Shown: in pieces, positions 43,487-52,402 of the stretch | How positions within the stretch are numbered: position 1 is the first letter of the stretch | Layout: each line of letters opens with the position of its first letter | Source: Methanobacteriota archaeon | GTDB lineage: Archaea; Methanobacteriota; Methanobacteria; Methanobacteriales; Methanobacteriaceae | Reading direction: 5' to 3' | NCBI GenBank assembly: GCA_023411115.1 | Contig: JAEYPF010000018.1 | Coordinates: 186,001 to 250,000, forward strand | DNA length: 64,000 bases | Notes under the pieces: generated by a model | Told to the model about the DNA's origin: nothing | Databases searched by the model: none | Seen by the model: the letters and a program-made list of their open reading frames with translations, nothing else | Program-made: the position numbers and the translations under genes

Positions 43487-44059
43487 TTATAGTCCTCTAA
43501 TCCAGAGCGTTATATACCCAACTTTAGGTATGACTACAGGCTGTCCATTGGATGTTACAACCTTTGATATAATCTGGTTTTGATAAACTGGTACTGGATC
43601 CGGTACAGGATTGTTATCTCCTTTTGCTGTAAAATATGTGGTTCCATTCTTTGCTTTATGGGAGGCTATAACTCTATGAAGCACTGGTTCATCAAACCAT
43701 GTTGCATTATAGACTATTATGTCTCCAACTTGAATATTTGTTGGGTTATTATCTACCTTAACAAGGTCTCCCCTGTAAATGGCAGGTTCCATAGTGTCTG
43801 CAACCATAACATTGTATTCCGTATTTCCTGAGCTGTTAGTATCTGGACTCGCTGATATAAGTCCAAACACTCCAATTACAGTAACTATGCCAATTACTGC
43901 AATAATGCAAATTATCAAAATCAACAGTTTCGAATTAGATTTTTTTGGAGATTCGGGTGATTTAAATGCCTCTTTAGGCATATTAGACAATGGTTTTCCA
44001 CATTTTCCACAGAAATCGGCATTTTCTGGATTTTCAGTTTCACATTCTCTGCATTTCAA
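43487..44059 (-). CDS. Zinc-ribbon signal-peptidase-like protein, Ser replaced by Thr
   Basis: A 190-residue protein: an N-terminal zinc ribbon CRECETENPENADFCGKCG (residues 3-21), a low-complexity linker, one membrane helix (about 43-68), then an S26 signal-peptidase domain. In the two neighbours the nucleophile motif is SGSMEP; here it is ADTMEP, with T89 at the catalytic Ser position. The His in VLHRV (H128) and the Asp-rich KGDNN and PDP segments are retained. The enzyme may be inactive, use Thr, or act as a regulator. The cytosolic zinc ribbon is an unusual fusion. It is the third member of a three-gene cluster of signal-peptidase-like genes. Confidence 0.8.
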   Translation of the reverse strand: MKCRECETENPENADFCGKCGKPLSNMPKEAFKSPESPKKSNSKLLILIICIIAVIGIVTVIGVFGLISASPDTNSSGNTEYNVMVADTMEPAIYRGDLVKVDNNPTNIQVGDIIVYNATWFDEPVLHRVIASHKAKNGTTYFTAKGDNNPVPDPVPVYQNQIISKVVTSNGQPVVIPKVGYITLWIRGL

Positions 44060-44338
44060 GAAAAGCCCCCTACTTTCAAAGTAATGTCTTAGTAAATTGA
44101 TTAGATGTTAACTGTTTTAGCTTATAAATTAATGGAAATTAATATTCATCAGAAAAGCCAGTAAAAATGTTCTCATTTATTCAGACTTTGAAAATAAGAG
44201 ATAATTTAGGGGCCATAACATGTTATAGAATAAATTTAAAGATTTATTAAAATTTAGACGTATTAGTTTAAATCTTCATAAACATGATTAGAAAACAAAA
44301 TATAAGAAATAATCTGGCAAATAATTGCCAGCGAACTG

Positions 44339-44734
44339 TTACAATCCTCTTATCCAGAGTGTTATATACCCAATTTTAGGTATAATTATGGGGTGGCCGT
44401 ATACTGTTACAACCTTTGAAATTATCTGATCTGAATAAACCGGATACGGATCGGGCGTAGGGTTGTTATCTCCCTTCATTATAAGATACGTAGACCCATT
44501 AGACAGTTTATTTATTTCTTTAATCCTATGAATTACAGGCTGGTCAAACCACGTTGCATGATAGACTATTATATCTCCAACCTTGACGTCGCCGGGGTTG
44601 TTGTCTATTATTACGATGTCTCCTCGGTACATTACGGGTTCCATGCTTCCTGAGACCACAACGTTCATATGTTGCGCCACAACTACTCCGACAAGTATAA
44701 TTACAATATAAGTTGCTATTTCTTTAACATCCAC
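44339..44734 (-). CDS. Signal peptidase I (archaeal Sec11-like), copy 1
   Basis: A 131-residue S26B signal peptidase with a single N-terminal membrane helix (residues 5-22). The catalytic Ser is S30 in VVSGSMEPVMYRGD, the His is H69 in VIHRI, and the Asp is in MKGDNN/PDPYPVY, the Ser-His-Asp set of archaeal enzymes. It cleaves signal peptides from exported proteins. It is a minimal-sized member. DNA coding for about residues 17-47 is identical to that of the next copy over 91 bp, whereas the C-terminal parts differ, indicating recent duplication or gene conversion. Confidence 0.93.
   Translation of the reverse strand: MDVKEIATYIVIILVGVVVAQHMNVVVSGSMEPVMYRGDIVIIDNNPGDVKVGDIIVYHATWFDQPVIHRIKEINKLSNGSTYLIMKGDNNPTPDPYPVYSDQIISKVVTVYGHPIIIPKIGYITLWIRGL
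44595..44685. repeat. 91-bp identical block in signal peptidase copy 1
   Basis: Identical to 45087-45177 by base-by-base reading. It encodes the end of the membrane helix and the catalytic SGSMEP region. Confidence 0.8.
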
Positions 44735-44830
44735 TTTTTCACCTTTTATTTCAGGGACCTAATGGCAGCATCTAACTTTAAAAGTATATTTGAGAAATTA
44801 AGTACTTAATGAAAAATGGCAATCAATAAT

Positions 44831-45226
44831 TCATAGTCCTCTGATCAAGAGTGTTATATATCCAATTTTAGGTATAATTAAAGGATGACCATTTATTGAT
44901 ACAACCTTTGAAATTATCTGATTTGGATAAACTGGGGCCGGATCAGGCGCTTTATTGTTATCCCCTTTAGTCACCACAACCGTGTTTCCATTAGAATCTT
45001 CGCCAATAGCAATAACTCTATGGATCACGTCTTCATTGACCCATGTCGCTTTATAAACTATTATATCTCCAACATGAATAGTGCTAGGGTTGTTGTCTAT
45101 TATTACGATGTCTCCTCGGTACATTACGGGTTCCATGCTTCCTGAGACCACAACGTTCATATGTTGCGCCACAACTATTCCAACGAGTATAATTACAACG
45201 TAAGTTGCTATTTCTTTAACATTCAC
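44831..45226 (-). CDS. Signal peptidase I (archaeal Sec11-like), copy 2
   Basis: A 131-residue paralogue of the neighbouring gene, with the same architecture: one membrane helix, S30 in VVSGSMEPVMYRGD, H69 in VIHRV, and KGDNN with PDPAPVY. It differs mainly at residues 48-110, which form the substrate-side surface, so the two copies may prefer different signal peptides (inference). The gap to copy 1 is 96 bp and contains no other gene. Confidence 0.93.
   Translation of the reverse strand: MNVKEIATYVVIILVGIVVAQHMNVVVSGSMEPVMYRGDIVIIDNNPSTIHVGDIIVYKATWVNEDVIHRVIAIGEDSNGNTVVVTKGDNNKAPDPAPVYPNQIISKVVSINGHPLIIPKIGYITLLIRGL
45087..45177. repeat. 91-bp identical block in signal peptidase copy 2
   Basis: The partner of 44595-44685, in the same orientation and 492 bp away. 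Confidence 0.8.
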
Positions 45227-45319
45227 GTTCTCACTTTTATTAAGAATCTATATCTAGTTATTTATGACTTTGAAAGATTTATAGATATGCCCAAATTATC
45301 ATTTTTTAGTACAATGAAA

Positions 45320-46975
45320 TTACCTTAAAATGGCCCCTTTATCAGCAGAACTTGCCATTTTCCTGTATCTTGAAAGCCAGCCTTTAACTTTTTTGTCTGG
45401 CATCACTACATTTTCAAGCCTGTTTTTAAGTTCTTCGTCACTAACATTAACTTCAAGCAGTCGCTGATGCATGTCTATTTTTATGATATCTCCATCTTTT
45501 AAAGCTGCTATTGGTCCTTTTGCCATGGCTTCGGGAGATACATGCCCAATACAGGGCCCTCTTGTTCCACCTGAGAATCTTCCATCTGTTACAAGTGCAA
45601 CAGATTTAATGCCCATCCCCGATATGGCAGAAGTTGGATTTAACATTTCACGCATTCCAGGACCTCCCTTTGGCCCTTCATATCTTATTACAATTACATC
45701 TCCTTCTTTAATTTCATGATTGAAAATTGCAGCGACACATTTCTCTTCGCTATCAAAGACTTTTGCTGGTCCCTCATGTACTTTCATATCATCATCGACA
45801 GCTGCTATTTTGACTACAGAGCCTCTTGGAGCTAAATTGCCCTTTAATATTGCAATTCCTCCCTCTTTATCGTAGGGATTATCCAGCGGCCTTATAATTT
45901 CCATGTCTTTGACTTCTGCATCTTTTATGTTTTCTTCAAGCGATTTTCCAGTGCATGTTAGGGTTTTTGGATTTATTTTGTCCTTAATTACTTTTAAAAC
46001 TGCAGGTAATCCCCCTGCACGGTCTAAATCCAGCATTGTATGGGTTCCAGCGGGAGCCAGTTTGGATATATGTGGAACTTCTCTACTCAATTTATTAAAA
46101 GTATCAAGGGATATATCAACTCCTTTATCCTCAAGTTCACTTGCTACAGCGGGAATATGTAGTGTTGTATTTGTAGATCCTCCAAGTGCCAGATCGACTG
46201 CTATGGCATTTTCGAAAGCTTCTTGAGTCATTATTGATGATGGAGTTATGTTTTTATCCAGTAATTCTATTATTTGGGCTCCAGATTGGCGTGCTAACCT
46301 CATTTTTTTCGCATCCACTGCGTGGGCTGTTGCACAATATGGTAAACTCATTCCTAAAGCTTCTGTTACACATGCCATTGTATTCGCTGTAAAAAGTCCA
46401 GAACAGGAACCCGCTCCGGGACATGCACATCTTTCAAGCTCATCAATTTCTTCCATGGTCATTTTACCGGATGATACAGCACCTACACCTTCATAAACTG
46501 ATATTAGGTCTACTGATTCTCCTTTGAATTTACCAGGTTTCATTGGCCCTCCTGTAACAAAAATGGAAGGTATATCAAGCCTTGCAGCAGCCATAAGCAT
46601 TCCTGGAACAACTTTATCGCATGTTGGAATCAATACGAGTGCATCAAATTGATGTGCTTGTGCCATACTTTCTACAGTGTCAGCTATTATCTCACGAGAT
46701 GCAAGGGAATATCTCATTCCTTCATGATTCATGGCTATACCATCACAGACAGCCATGGTGTTAAATTCAAAAGGTACTCCTCCTGCTTCACTTATTCCTT
46801 TTTTAACTGCATTAGCTACTTCATTAAGGTGAATGTGACCTGGAACTATGTCAGTAAAACTATTTGCAATACCTATGAAAGGTTTATCCATTTCTTCATC
46901 TGTTACTCCACAGGCTCTAAGCAGGGATCTGTGAGGTGCTCTTTGCAGCCCTTTTTTTATTGTATCACTTCTCAT
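45320..46975 (-). CDS. ilvD: Dihydroxy-acid dehydratase
   Basis: IlvD dehydrates dihydroxy-isovalerate and dihydroxy-methylvalerate, the third common step of branched-chain synthesis, using an iron-sulfur cluster. Cysteine ligands lie in AVCDGIAMNHEGMRYSLASRE, PTCDKVVPGM and ERCACPGAGSCSGLFTANTM; VTDGRFSGGTRGPCIGHVSPEA is near the C-terminus. At 551 residues it is full length. The ribosome site GGTGGTTCA precedes ATG. It lies 10 kb from ilvB and is transcribed alone. Confidence 0.97.
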   Translation of the reverse strand: MRSDTIKKGLQRAPHRSLLRACGVTDEEMDKPFIGIANSFTDIVPGHIHLNEVANAVKKGISEAGGVPFEFNTMAVCDGIAMNHEGMRYSLASREIIADTVESMAQAHQFDALVLIPTCDKVVPGMLMAAARLDIPSIFVTGGPMKPGKFKGESVDLISVYEGVGAVSSGKMTMEEIDELERCACPGAGSCSGLFTANTMACVTEALGMSLPYCATAHAVDAKKMRLARQSGAQIIELLDKNITPSSIMTQEAFENAIAVDLALGGSTNTTLHIPAVASELEDKGVDISLDTFNKLSREVPHISKLAPAGTHTMLDLDRAGGLPAVLKVIKDKINPKTLTCTGKSLEENIKDAEVKDMEIIRPLDNPYDKEGGIAILKGNLAPRGSVVKIAAVDDDMKVHEGPAKVFDSEEKCVAAIFNHEIKEGDVIVIRYEGPKGGPGMREMLNPTSAISGMGIKSVALVTDGRFSGGTRGPCIGHVSPEAMAKGPIAALKDGDIIKIDMHQRLLEVNVSDEELKNRLENVVMPDKKVKGWLSRYRKMASSADKGAILR

Positions 46976-47384
46976 TGAACCACCATGTTTTTAAAAAATC
47001 TTAATTTTAAGTTATACTTTGTTAGTAATTACTTATCTCCATTTAATTTCATTTTAAACTGTTGCTATGTGTATTATAATATATGTATTAATATTTTTGA
47101 ATATAATCATATTAATGTGTTTTTGTGTATTATAAATGTATTGTATTCATTTTTGGAATATAAATTGATCTTATGGGGAGTAAAATAATTTTTATTCTAA
47201 ATTTAATAAGTTTATATGAAGTTTCAATGCATATTAACCATAAGTAAGCTGTATTATGGATTATATGCGCATATTTGCTAAATAGAAATATTCTCAATAA
47301 AATTGAGAATAGGTAATCAAGTTCAAATAATAAGGCTGTAAATGTCTAAAGAATACTCCTTTTTAAGTTTTTAATTATTTATAG
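46976..47384. other. Divergent intergenic region with a perfect hairpin
   Basis: 409 bp of AT-rich sequence between ilvD and the divergent MgtC-type gene. A 67-codon frame at 46985 is rich in Phe, Tyr, Asn and Cys, has no ribosome site and I regard it as chance. The only clear element is the inverted repeat at 47289-47311. Confidence 0.5.
47289..47311. promoter_or_regulatory. 10-bp perfect inverted repeat upstream of the MgtC gene
   Basis: TATTCTCAAT and ATTGAGAATA are separated by AAA, 74 bp before the MgtC-type start. It could be an operator or a leader hairpin. Confidence 0.45.
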
Positions 47385-48647
47385 ATGGAAAAACAGATTA
47401 TTAATATGCAAAACTTGCTAATTTTAAAATTTTTGATTTCTCTTGCAATTGGAGCATTAATTGGTACTGAAAGGGAAAGAAAACAAGCCCAGATCAAAGA
47501 ATTTGCAGGTATCCGGACATTTATTTTGATTGCATTATTTGGTACAATTTCTGCTTATATGTCAGATTTTTATCCTAATTTTTGGATTATATCCTTTTTA
47601 GGTTTAATCGTACTTGTAGGATTGAGTTATTTGGCAAGTACGCGAGAAGATGGGGATATTGGTATTACAACAGAAATTGTAGCTCTCCTTACTTTTGTTT
47701 TAGGAGCTTTATGTTACACCAATGAAGGTATAACCATAGCTCCAATACTTGCAATTATAATAACCGTATTGCTGGCGGTTAAATCTTATCTACACAAGTT
47801 TGCAAGGAAAATAAGTGAAAAGGAACTGATAAATACCCTTAAATTCCTTATAATTGCCTTTGTAATTCTTCCATTACTTCCTGATCAGACCATAGGTCCC
47901 CTAGATATTTTTAATCCATATCAGATATGGCTGGTGGTTGTTTTCATTTCAGCAATAAGTTACGCGGGATATATATTGATGAAATTAATTGGAGCAGAAA
48001 GGGGCTTAGGTTTAACTGGAATTATTGGGGGCCTGGTATCAAGTACTGCAGTTACAACAGCAATGGCATCAAAAGTTAGAGAAAATGAATTTATTATAAG
48101 GGCAGCAGTATTTGCAGTGGTTATTGCAAGCTCAATGATGTTTTTAAGGGTATTATTTGAAGTGACAGTTATAAACCCAGATTTAACCCATCTTCTTATA
48201 ATTCCCATGTTGAGTATGGGAGTTTTAGGGATTTTTTTGAGTATTTTAGCGTGGAAATTGACAAAAATAAAGGAACTGGGATCTGATATTGAATTTAAAA
48301 ATCCTTTCAGCCTTAAACCAGCATTAATATTTGGAGTTTTATTTATAGCTATTTTATTTGTTTCAAAAGTTGCGGATATATATTTTGGGAGCAGGGGACT
48401 TTATGTGGCGAGTATTATATCTGGAGTTGCAGATGTTGACGCTATTACAATAAGTATGGCTCTGCTTGCAAAAACCACCATTTCGGGGGAAGTTGCTGTA
48501 ACTGCAATAACCCTTGCAGCAATTTCCAATACTATTATTAAGTTTTTACTGGCGCTATTTTTTGGAACAAGGAAATTTGGACAGACGATAGGGCTTATAT
48601 TTGCTGCAATTATCACGATAGGGTTAATAGCTATATTGTTTGTTTGA
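47385..48647 (+). CDS. MgtC/SapB-DUF4010 membrane protein
   Basis: A 420-residue integral membrane protein. Residues about 10-145 are an MgtC/SapB-type domain (LISLAIGALIGTERERK, GIRTFILIALFGTISAYM); the rest (about 150-420) is a DUF4010 membrane domain with LTGIIGGLVSSTAVTTAMA and SGVADVDAITISMA. About twelve helices are visible. MgtC proteins affect magnesium homeostasis and ATP synthase in bacteria; the archaeal function is unknown. There is no clear ribosome site at ATG 47385, and ATG 47406 is an alternative. Confidence 0.87.
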   Translation: MEKQIINMQNLLILKFLISLAIGALIGTERERKQAQIKEFAGIRTFILIALFGTISAYMSDFYPNFWIISFLGLIVLVGLSYLASTREDGDIGITTEIVALLTFVLGALCYTNEGITIAPILAIIITVLLAVKSYLHKFARKISEKELINTLKFLIIAFVILPLLPDQTIGPLDIFNPYQIWLVVVFISAISYAGYILMKLIGAERGLGLTGIIGGLVSSTAVTTAMASKVRENEFIIRAAVFAVVIASSMMFLRVLFEVTVINPDLTHLLIIPMLSMGVLGIFLSILAWKLTKIKELGSDIEFKNPFSLKPALIFGVLFIAILFVSKVADIYFGSRGLYVASIISGVADVDAITISMALLAKTTISGEVAVTAITLAAISNTIIKFLLALFFGTRKFGQTIGLIFAAIITIGLIAILFV

Positions 48648-48860
48648 ATAATTTTAGGTGTATGCCGCCTTAAGAGTTTTAAGTTAAATGATTTTTAATA
48701 TTTGAAATCGTCAAATAAAATTTAAATAGTCTGAACCTAAAATTTATTGATAATAATAAACCTCATTTAATAGGTAAAATAATAAAAATAAACAACATTT
48801 TCAAATCAATTTTAGAGTTTATAATTACTTTATGGACTATTTTGGTTTACAGGTGATAAA

Positions 48861-50693
48861 ATGCGGATACTTTTAATTCATTCTGATTATTTAAGATATA
48901 AAACAAAGTCTAAAACAAAGATAGCAGAGAAAATAGAAGATCAAAAGAAAGGCGGGGAATTTGAAAACGCTTTAGTGGTTTTTACCGCGGTTGAAAAAGA
49001 AGATGAACAAAATAAGGATGAGGTAGTTGAAAACGCCGTATCTGAGGTTATAAACGTTTCAGGCCAGGTAAAACCGGATAATGTAGTTATATATCCTTAT
49101 GCTCATTTAAGTTCATCTTTGAGCTCTCCAGATGCAGCAAAGAGTATTTTAATGGATATGGAATCTAAACTAAAAGAAGAAGGCTTTGCAGTTTCAAGAA
49201 TTCCATTTGGATGGTATAAATCATTTGAAATTTCATGTAAAGGACACCCATTATCTGAACTCTCCAGGACTATAACTGTAAAACCTAAAGCAGAAGAAAA
49301 GGCTGAAGAAGAACCTTCAAAATGGTACGTTCTAAGTAAGGGAGAACTCCACGACCCTGAAGCATTTAAGTTTGAAAACGAAGATCTCAGGAAGCTTACC
49401 ATGTACGAGCTCGGTAAGATGGAATCCACCGGAGAAGAACCACCTCATGTTAAATTGATGCGTGAAAAAGGTCTTTCAGATTACGAACCTTCAGCAGATG
49501 TTGGTCATTTACGCTGGTATCCTAAGGGAAGGTTAATCCGTGACCTCCTTTCAGATTATGTCTACAATCTTGTAACTGAATACGGTGCTATGCCTGTTGA
49601 AACTCCGATAATGTACGACCTTGCAGATGAAGCAATACGCACACATGCCGATAAATTCGGAGAAAGGCAGTACAGGATGGGTACTAAAAAAGAACTTATG
49701 TTAAGATTTGCTTGCTGTTTTGGGGCGTTTAGATTACTTTCAGATTCTTTTTTAACCTGGAAAAATCTTCCAGTTGGAGTTTATGAACTTTCGACATACA
49801 GTTTTAGATTAGAAAAAAGAGGAGAAGTAGTAGGGCTTAAAAGGCTTCGGGGATTTACAATGCCTGATTTCCACTCAGTATGTGCAGATATCCCTCAATC
49901 AATGGAAGAATTCGACAGGCAAATTGATATGTGCATGCAGACTGGAGAAGACCTTAATGTAAATTATGAAGCTATTTTCAGGGCAACTGCAGACTTCTTT
50001 GAAGAAAATAAGGAATGGGTGCATGCAGCAGCAGAAAAGATGGGTAAGCCAGTACTTCTTGAAATTTTACCAAGACGTAAGCATTACTGGATCGCTAAAA
50101 TGGATTTTGCAGCTATTGATTACCTTGGAAGGCCTATAGAAAACCCTACAATCCAGATAGATGTTGAAAGTGCTGAAAGATTTGATATAACTTACATCGA
50201 TGAAAATGAAGAGGAACAGTACCCTATAATTATCCACTGCAGCCCAACAGGAAGTATAGAACGAGTTATAGGCAGCTTACTTGAAAAAACTGCCATTGAA
50301 CTTAGAGAAAACCCGAAAAAAATGCCAATGTTACCAGTATGGCTTTCCCCAATCCAGGTGAGGGTTATACCTATTGCAGAAAGACATGTTGAATCATCTA
50401 ATAAAATTGCAGAATATTTGAAGGACAATAATATAAGGGTGGATGTGGATGAAAGACATGAAACAGTGGGTAAGAAGATAAGAAATGCTGGAACAGAATG
50501 GGTTCCATATGTTATTGTAATTGGAGATAAAGAGCTAGATAGTGATAAGTTCACTGTCAGTGTCCGTGAAACTAATGAAAAAGTTTTAATGGATAAAGAA
50601 GAGCTAATTAAGAGAATCCACGATGAAGTTAGAGGAATGCCGTTCAGGCAGTTACCACTACCTGTCATGCTTTCAAAGAGAGTTAATTTTTAA
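48861..50693 (+). CDS. thrS: Threonyl-tRNA synthetase (archaeal type)
   Basis: A class II synthetase charging tRNA-Thr. Residues about 1-145 form the archaeal D-aminoacyl-tRNA-deacylase-like editing domain (MRILLIHSDYLRY...). The catalytic core has class II motif 2 around TYSFRLEKRGEVVGLKRLRGFTMPD and motif 3 around PTGSIERVIGSLLE; the anticodon-binding domain follows at about 505-610. At 610 residues it matches archaeal ThrRS. The ribosome site GGTGATAAA precedes the ATG. It is a single gene. Confidence 0.96.
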   Translation: MRILLIHSDYLRYKTKSKTKIAEKIEDQKKGGEFENALVVFTAVEKEDEQNKDEVVENAVSEVINVSGQVKPDNVVIYPYAHLSSSLSSPDAAKSILMDMESKLKEEGFAVSRIPFGWYKSFEISCKGHPLSELSRTITVKPKAEEKAEEEPSKWYVLSKGELHDPEAFKFENEDLRKLTMYELGKMESTGEEPPHVKLMREKGLSDYEPSADVGHLRWYPKGRLIRDLLSDYVYNLVTEYGAMPVETPIMYDLADEAIRTHADKFGERQYRMGTKKELMLRFACCFGAFRLLSDSFLTWKNLPVGVYELSTYSFRLEKRGEVVGLKRLRGFTMPDFHSVCADIPQSMEEFDRQIDMCMQTGEDLNVNYEAIFRATADFFEENKEWVHAAAEKMGKPVLLEILPRRKHYWIAKMDFAAIDYLGRPIENPTIQIDVESAERFDITYIDENEEEQYPIIIHCSPTGSIERVIGSLLEKTAIELRENPKKMPMLPVWLSPIQVRVIPIAERHVESSNKIAEYLKDNNIRVDVDERHETVGKKIRNAGTEWVPYVIVIGDKELDSDKFTVSVRETNEKVLMDKEELIKRIHDEVRGMPFRQLPLPVMLSKRVNF

Positions 50694-50726
50694 TTAACTC
50701 CCTTTAATTTTAAGAATATATTTAAA

Positions 50727-50948
50727 TCATTCTTGTTTTGAAATTCTTTTTATTACAACTTGTGTTTGATGATTTACCGTACCTGTGGTAAGGATATCTT
50801 TTTCGCCTTGAAATTGGATGACAGCAGCACGAGTTCTATCTCCAAATATGCCGTCTTCTTTACCAGCGTTGTAACCATGATCATTTAACCATTGTTGTAA
50901 TTCTTTTACTTTTTCACCTTCAGCTCCCTTTTCTAAATCTAATGACAT
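50727..50948 (-). CDS. Stand-alone PGB_1-type domain protein, copy 1
   Basis: A 73-residue protein consisting of just one peptidoglycan-binding-like (PGB_1) domain: GAEGEKVKELQQWLNDHGYNAGKEDGIFGDRTRAAVIQFQ. There is no signal peptide or anchor. The ribosome site GGGAGTAAAA precedes ATG. It is a tandem paralogue of the gene 65 bp upstream. Such domains usually direct wall hydrolases to murein; in a pseudomurein archaeon an isolated cytoplasmic form is odd, and the role is unknown. Confidence 0.85.
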   Translation of the reverse strand: MSLDLEKGAEGEKVKELQQWLNDHGYNAGKEDGIFGDRTRAAVIQFQGEKDILTTGTVNHQTQVVIKRISKQE

Positions 50949-51012
50949 TTTTACTCCCTTAAAATCCTATTTTTGCTTATTTAAGGTATTTAAATTAATT
51001 AACTGAGTTAAA

Positions 51013-51234
51013 TTAACCTTCTTTGTCCATCCTTTCCATGGTAATCTGAGTCTGAGAACCAACCATGCCGTCAACAATAATTTTTTTGGCACTTTGAAAT
51101 TGTACAACGGCTTCACGAGTTTTTTCTCCAAAAACACCATCTTCTTGGCCAGCTTTATAACCATGATCATTCAACCAATGCTGTACTTCCTTTATTTGTT
51201 CTCCAGAATCTCCCTCTTTTAGCATATGCTTCAT
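51013..51234 (-). CDS. Stand-alone PGB_1-type domain protein, copy 2
   Basis: A 73-residue paralogue of the next gene, with the same domain: GDSGEQIKEVQHWLNDHGYKAGQEDGVFGEKTREAVVQFQSAKK. No signal peptide. ATG 51234 is chosen because GAGGTG lies six bases before it; a GTG at 51243 overlaps that site. Both genes face away from segAB and are transcribed on the minus strand, so the segAB promoter gap (51235-51622) is divergent. Confidence 0.85.
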   Translation of the reverse strand: MKHMLKEGDSGEQIKEVQHWLNDHGYKAGQEDGVFGEKTREAVVQFQSAKKIIVDGMVGSQTQITMERMDKEG

Positions 51235-51622
51235 TTTTAACACCTCTTTGGTTTTTATTTATTACTTTATATCTAAAAATTATTAAAATTTTGTTATTAT
51301 GGAAATATAATTTGTAATGGATCTCCTTTCATGCCCCAAAATTTATTGGTTTTGCTTAAAAAAGGGATTATTTGCATTAATAACAAATAGGAAAGTAATT
51401 ACATTCTGTTATGATTAAATAGTTCCATAATCTTATGATAGTTCTGTAATAGATTCTATTTTTAAAATAAATCCCAATTAACTTCGTTATATTTGAATGT
51501 ATTTAGAAAGCTTTAAGCATTATAAGTTATAACTTAAAATTTAGAAGTATATTGGAGGTTGAGGAAAATTCAGAATGAATTTTCCGAACCCAAAAAATAG
51601 GAATTTTTTGGAGGATAATTTA
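51235..51622. other. Divergent promoter region of segAB
   Basis: 388 bp with no gene. It contains an AT-rich palindromic repeat at 51520-51549 whose core recurs behind segB, 1.4 kb away. A 16-codon frame extension upstream of segA is open but the GGAGG site favours ATG 51623. Confidence 0.5.
51520..51549. repeat. AT-rich repeat upstream of segA
   Basis: TTATAAGTTATAACTTA contains the perfect 12-bp palindrome AAGTTATAACTT; the following AAATTTAGAAGTATA matches the copy behind segB at 52902-52931 in most positions. It lies about 75-100 bp before the segA start. Confidence 0.6.
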
Positions 51623-52402
51623 ATGGGTGAGATAATTGCGATACTCAATCAAAAAGGCGGTTGTGGTAAAACCACCACGGCAGTTAATTTATCAACAGCT
51701 TTGACATTTAACGATAAACAGGTTTTACTGATAGATCTTGATCCACAGGGCAACGCTACCACAAGCTTTGGAATTCTTAAAAGTGAGCTCGAAAAAACTA
51801 TTTACACAACGTTAACAGGAAAAAATCCAATTGAAGAGGCAATAATGCCAACAGGAATTCAGGGATTGGATATAGTTGCAAGTAATATAGCTTTAAGCGG
51901 TGCAGAAATTGAATTAAGCGGCGAAATTGGGTTTCATTCCATATTGAATGAATGTCTGGAGAATGTTAAGGGTTCTTATGATTATATTTTAATTGATGTA
52001 CCTCCTTCCCTGGGTGTACTTACTATAAATTCACTGGTAGCATCTGATAGTGTAATAATTCCAATTCAGGCAGAATTTTATGCACTTGAAGGAATGGCAG
52101 ACCTTATGGAAGCTATGAAGCTCGTAAACAACCGTTTGAACAGCCCATCATCCATAAAAGGTATTCTTCTTACTTTATACGACTCAAGGACAAGGCTTGG
52201 AAATGAAGTATATAAAAATGTCAAGGAATACTTTGGAGAAAAAGAAAACATCTTCAATGTTACAATTCCGCGAAACGTTAAACTTGCAGAAGCTCCAAGT
52301 CATGGAAAACCATGCATTCTTTATGATGAAGAATGTAGGGGCTCTATTGCATATATGAAGCTTGCAGAAGAAATAATTGGTATGGAGGGTTCAAATGGCT
52401 AA
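51623..52402 (+). CDS. segA: ParA/SegA-type chromosome-partition ATPase
   Basis: A 259-residue ParA/Soj ATPase. The deviant Walker A motif KGGCGKTT is at residues 11-18, switch I DLDPQGNAT follows near 41-49, and the DYILIDVPPSLG Walker B region near 120, then PIQAEFYALEG; these are the marks of ATP-sandwich partition proteins that form DNA-bound dimers. ATG 51623 has GGAGG with normal spacing. It overlaps the downstream segB gene by 8 bp (ATGGCTAA), so the two are translationally coupled. About 48 kb from oriC, the position fits a chromosome-segregation system. Confidence 0.92.
   Translation: MGEIIAILNQKGGCGKTTTAVNLSTALTFNDKQVLLIDLDPQGNATTSFGILKSELEKTIYTTLTGKNPIEEAIMPTGIQGLDIVASNIALSGAEIELSGEIGFHSILNECLENVKGSYDYILIDVPPSLGVLTINSLVASDSVIIPIQAEFYALEGMADLMEAMKLVNNRLNSPSSIKGILLTLYDSRTRLGNEVYKNVKEYFGEKENIFNVTIPRNVKLAEAPSHGKPCILYDEECRGSIAYMKLAEEIIGMEGSNG

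Noticed and set aside
46985..47188. 67-codon plus-strand frame in front of the MgtC gene
   Set aside because: Rich in Phe, Tyr, Asn and Cys as expected from random AT-rich DNA, with no ribosome site and no domain.
50967..51170. 67-codon minus-strand frame
   Set aside because: It is another frame of the second PGB_1 gene, whose domain is intact.
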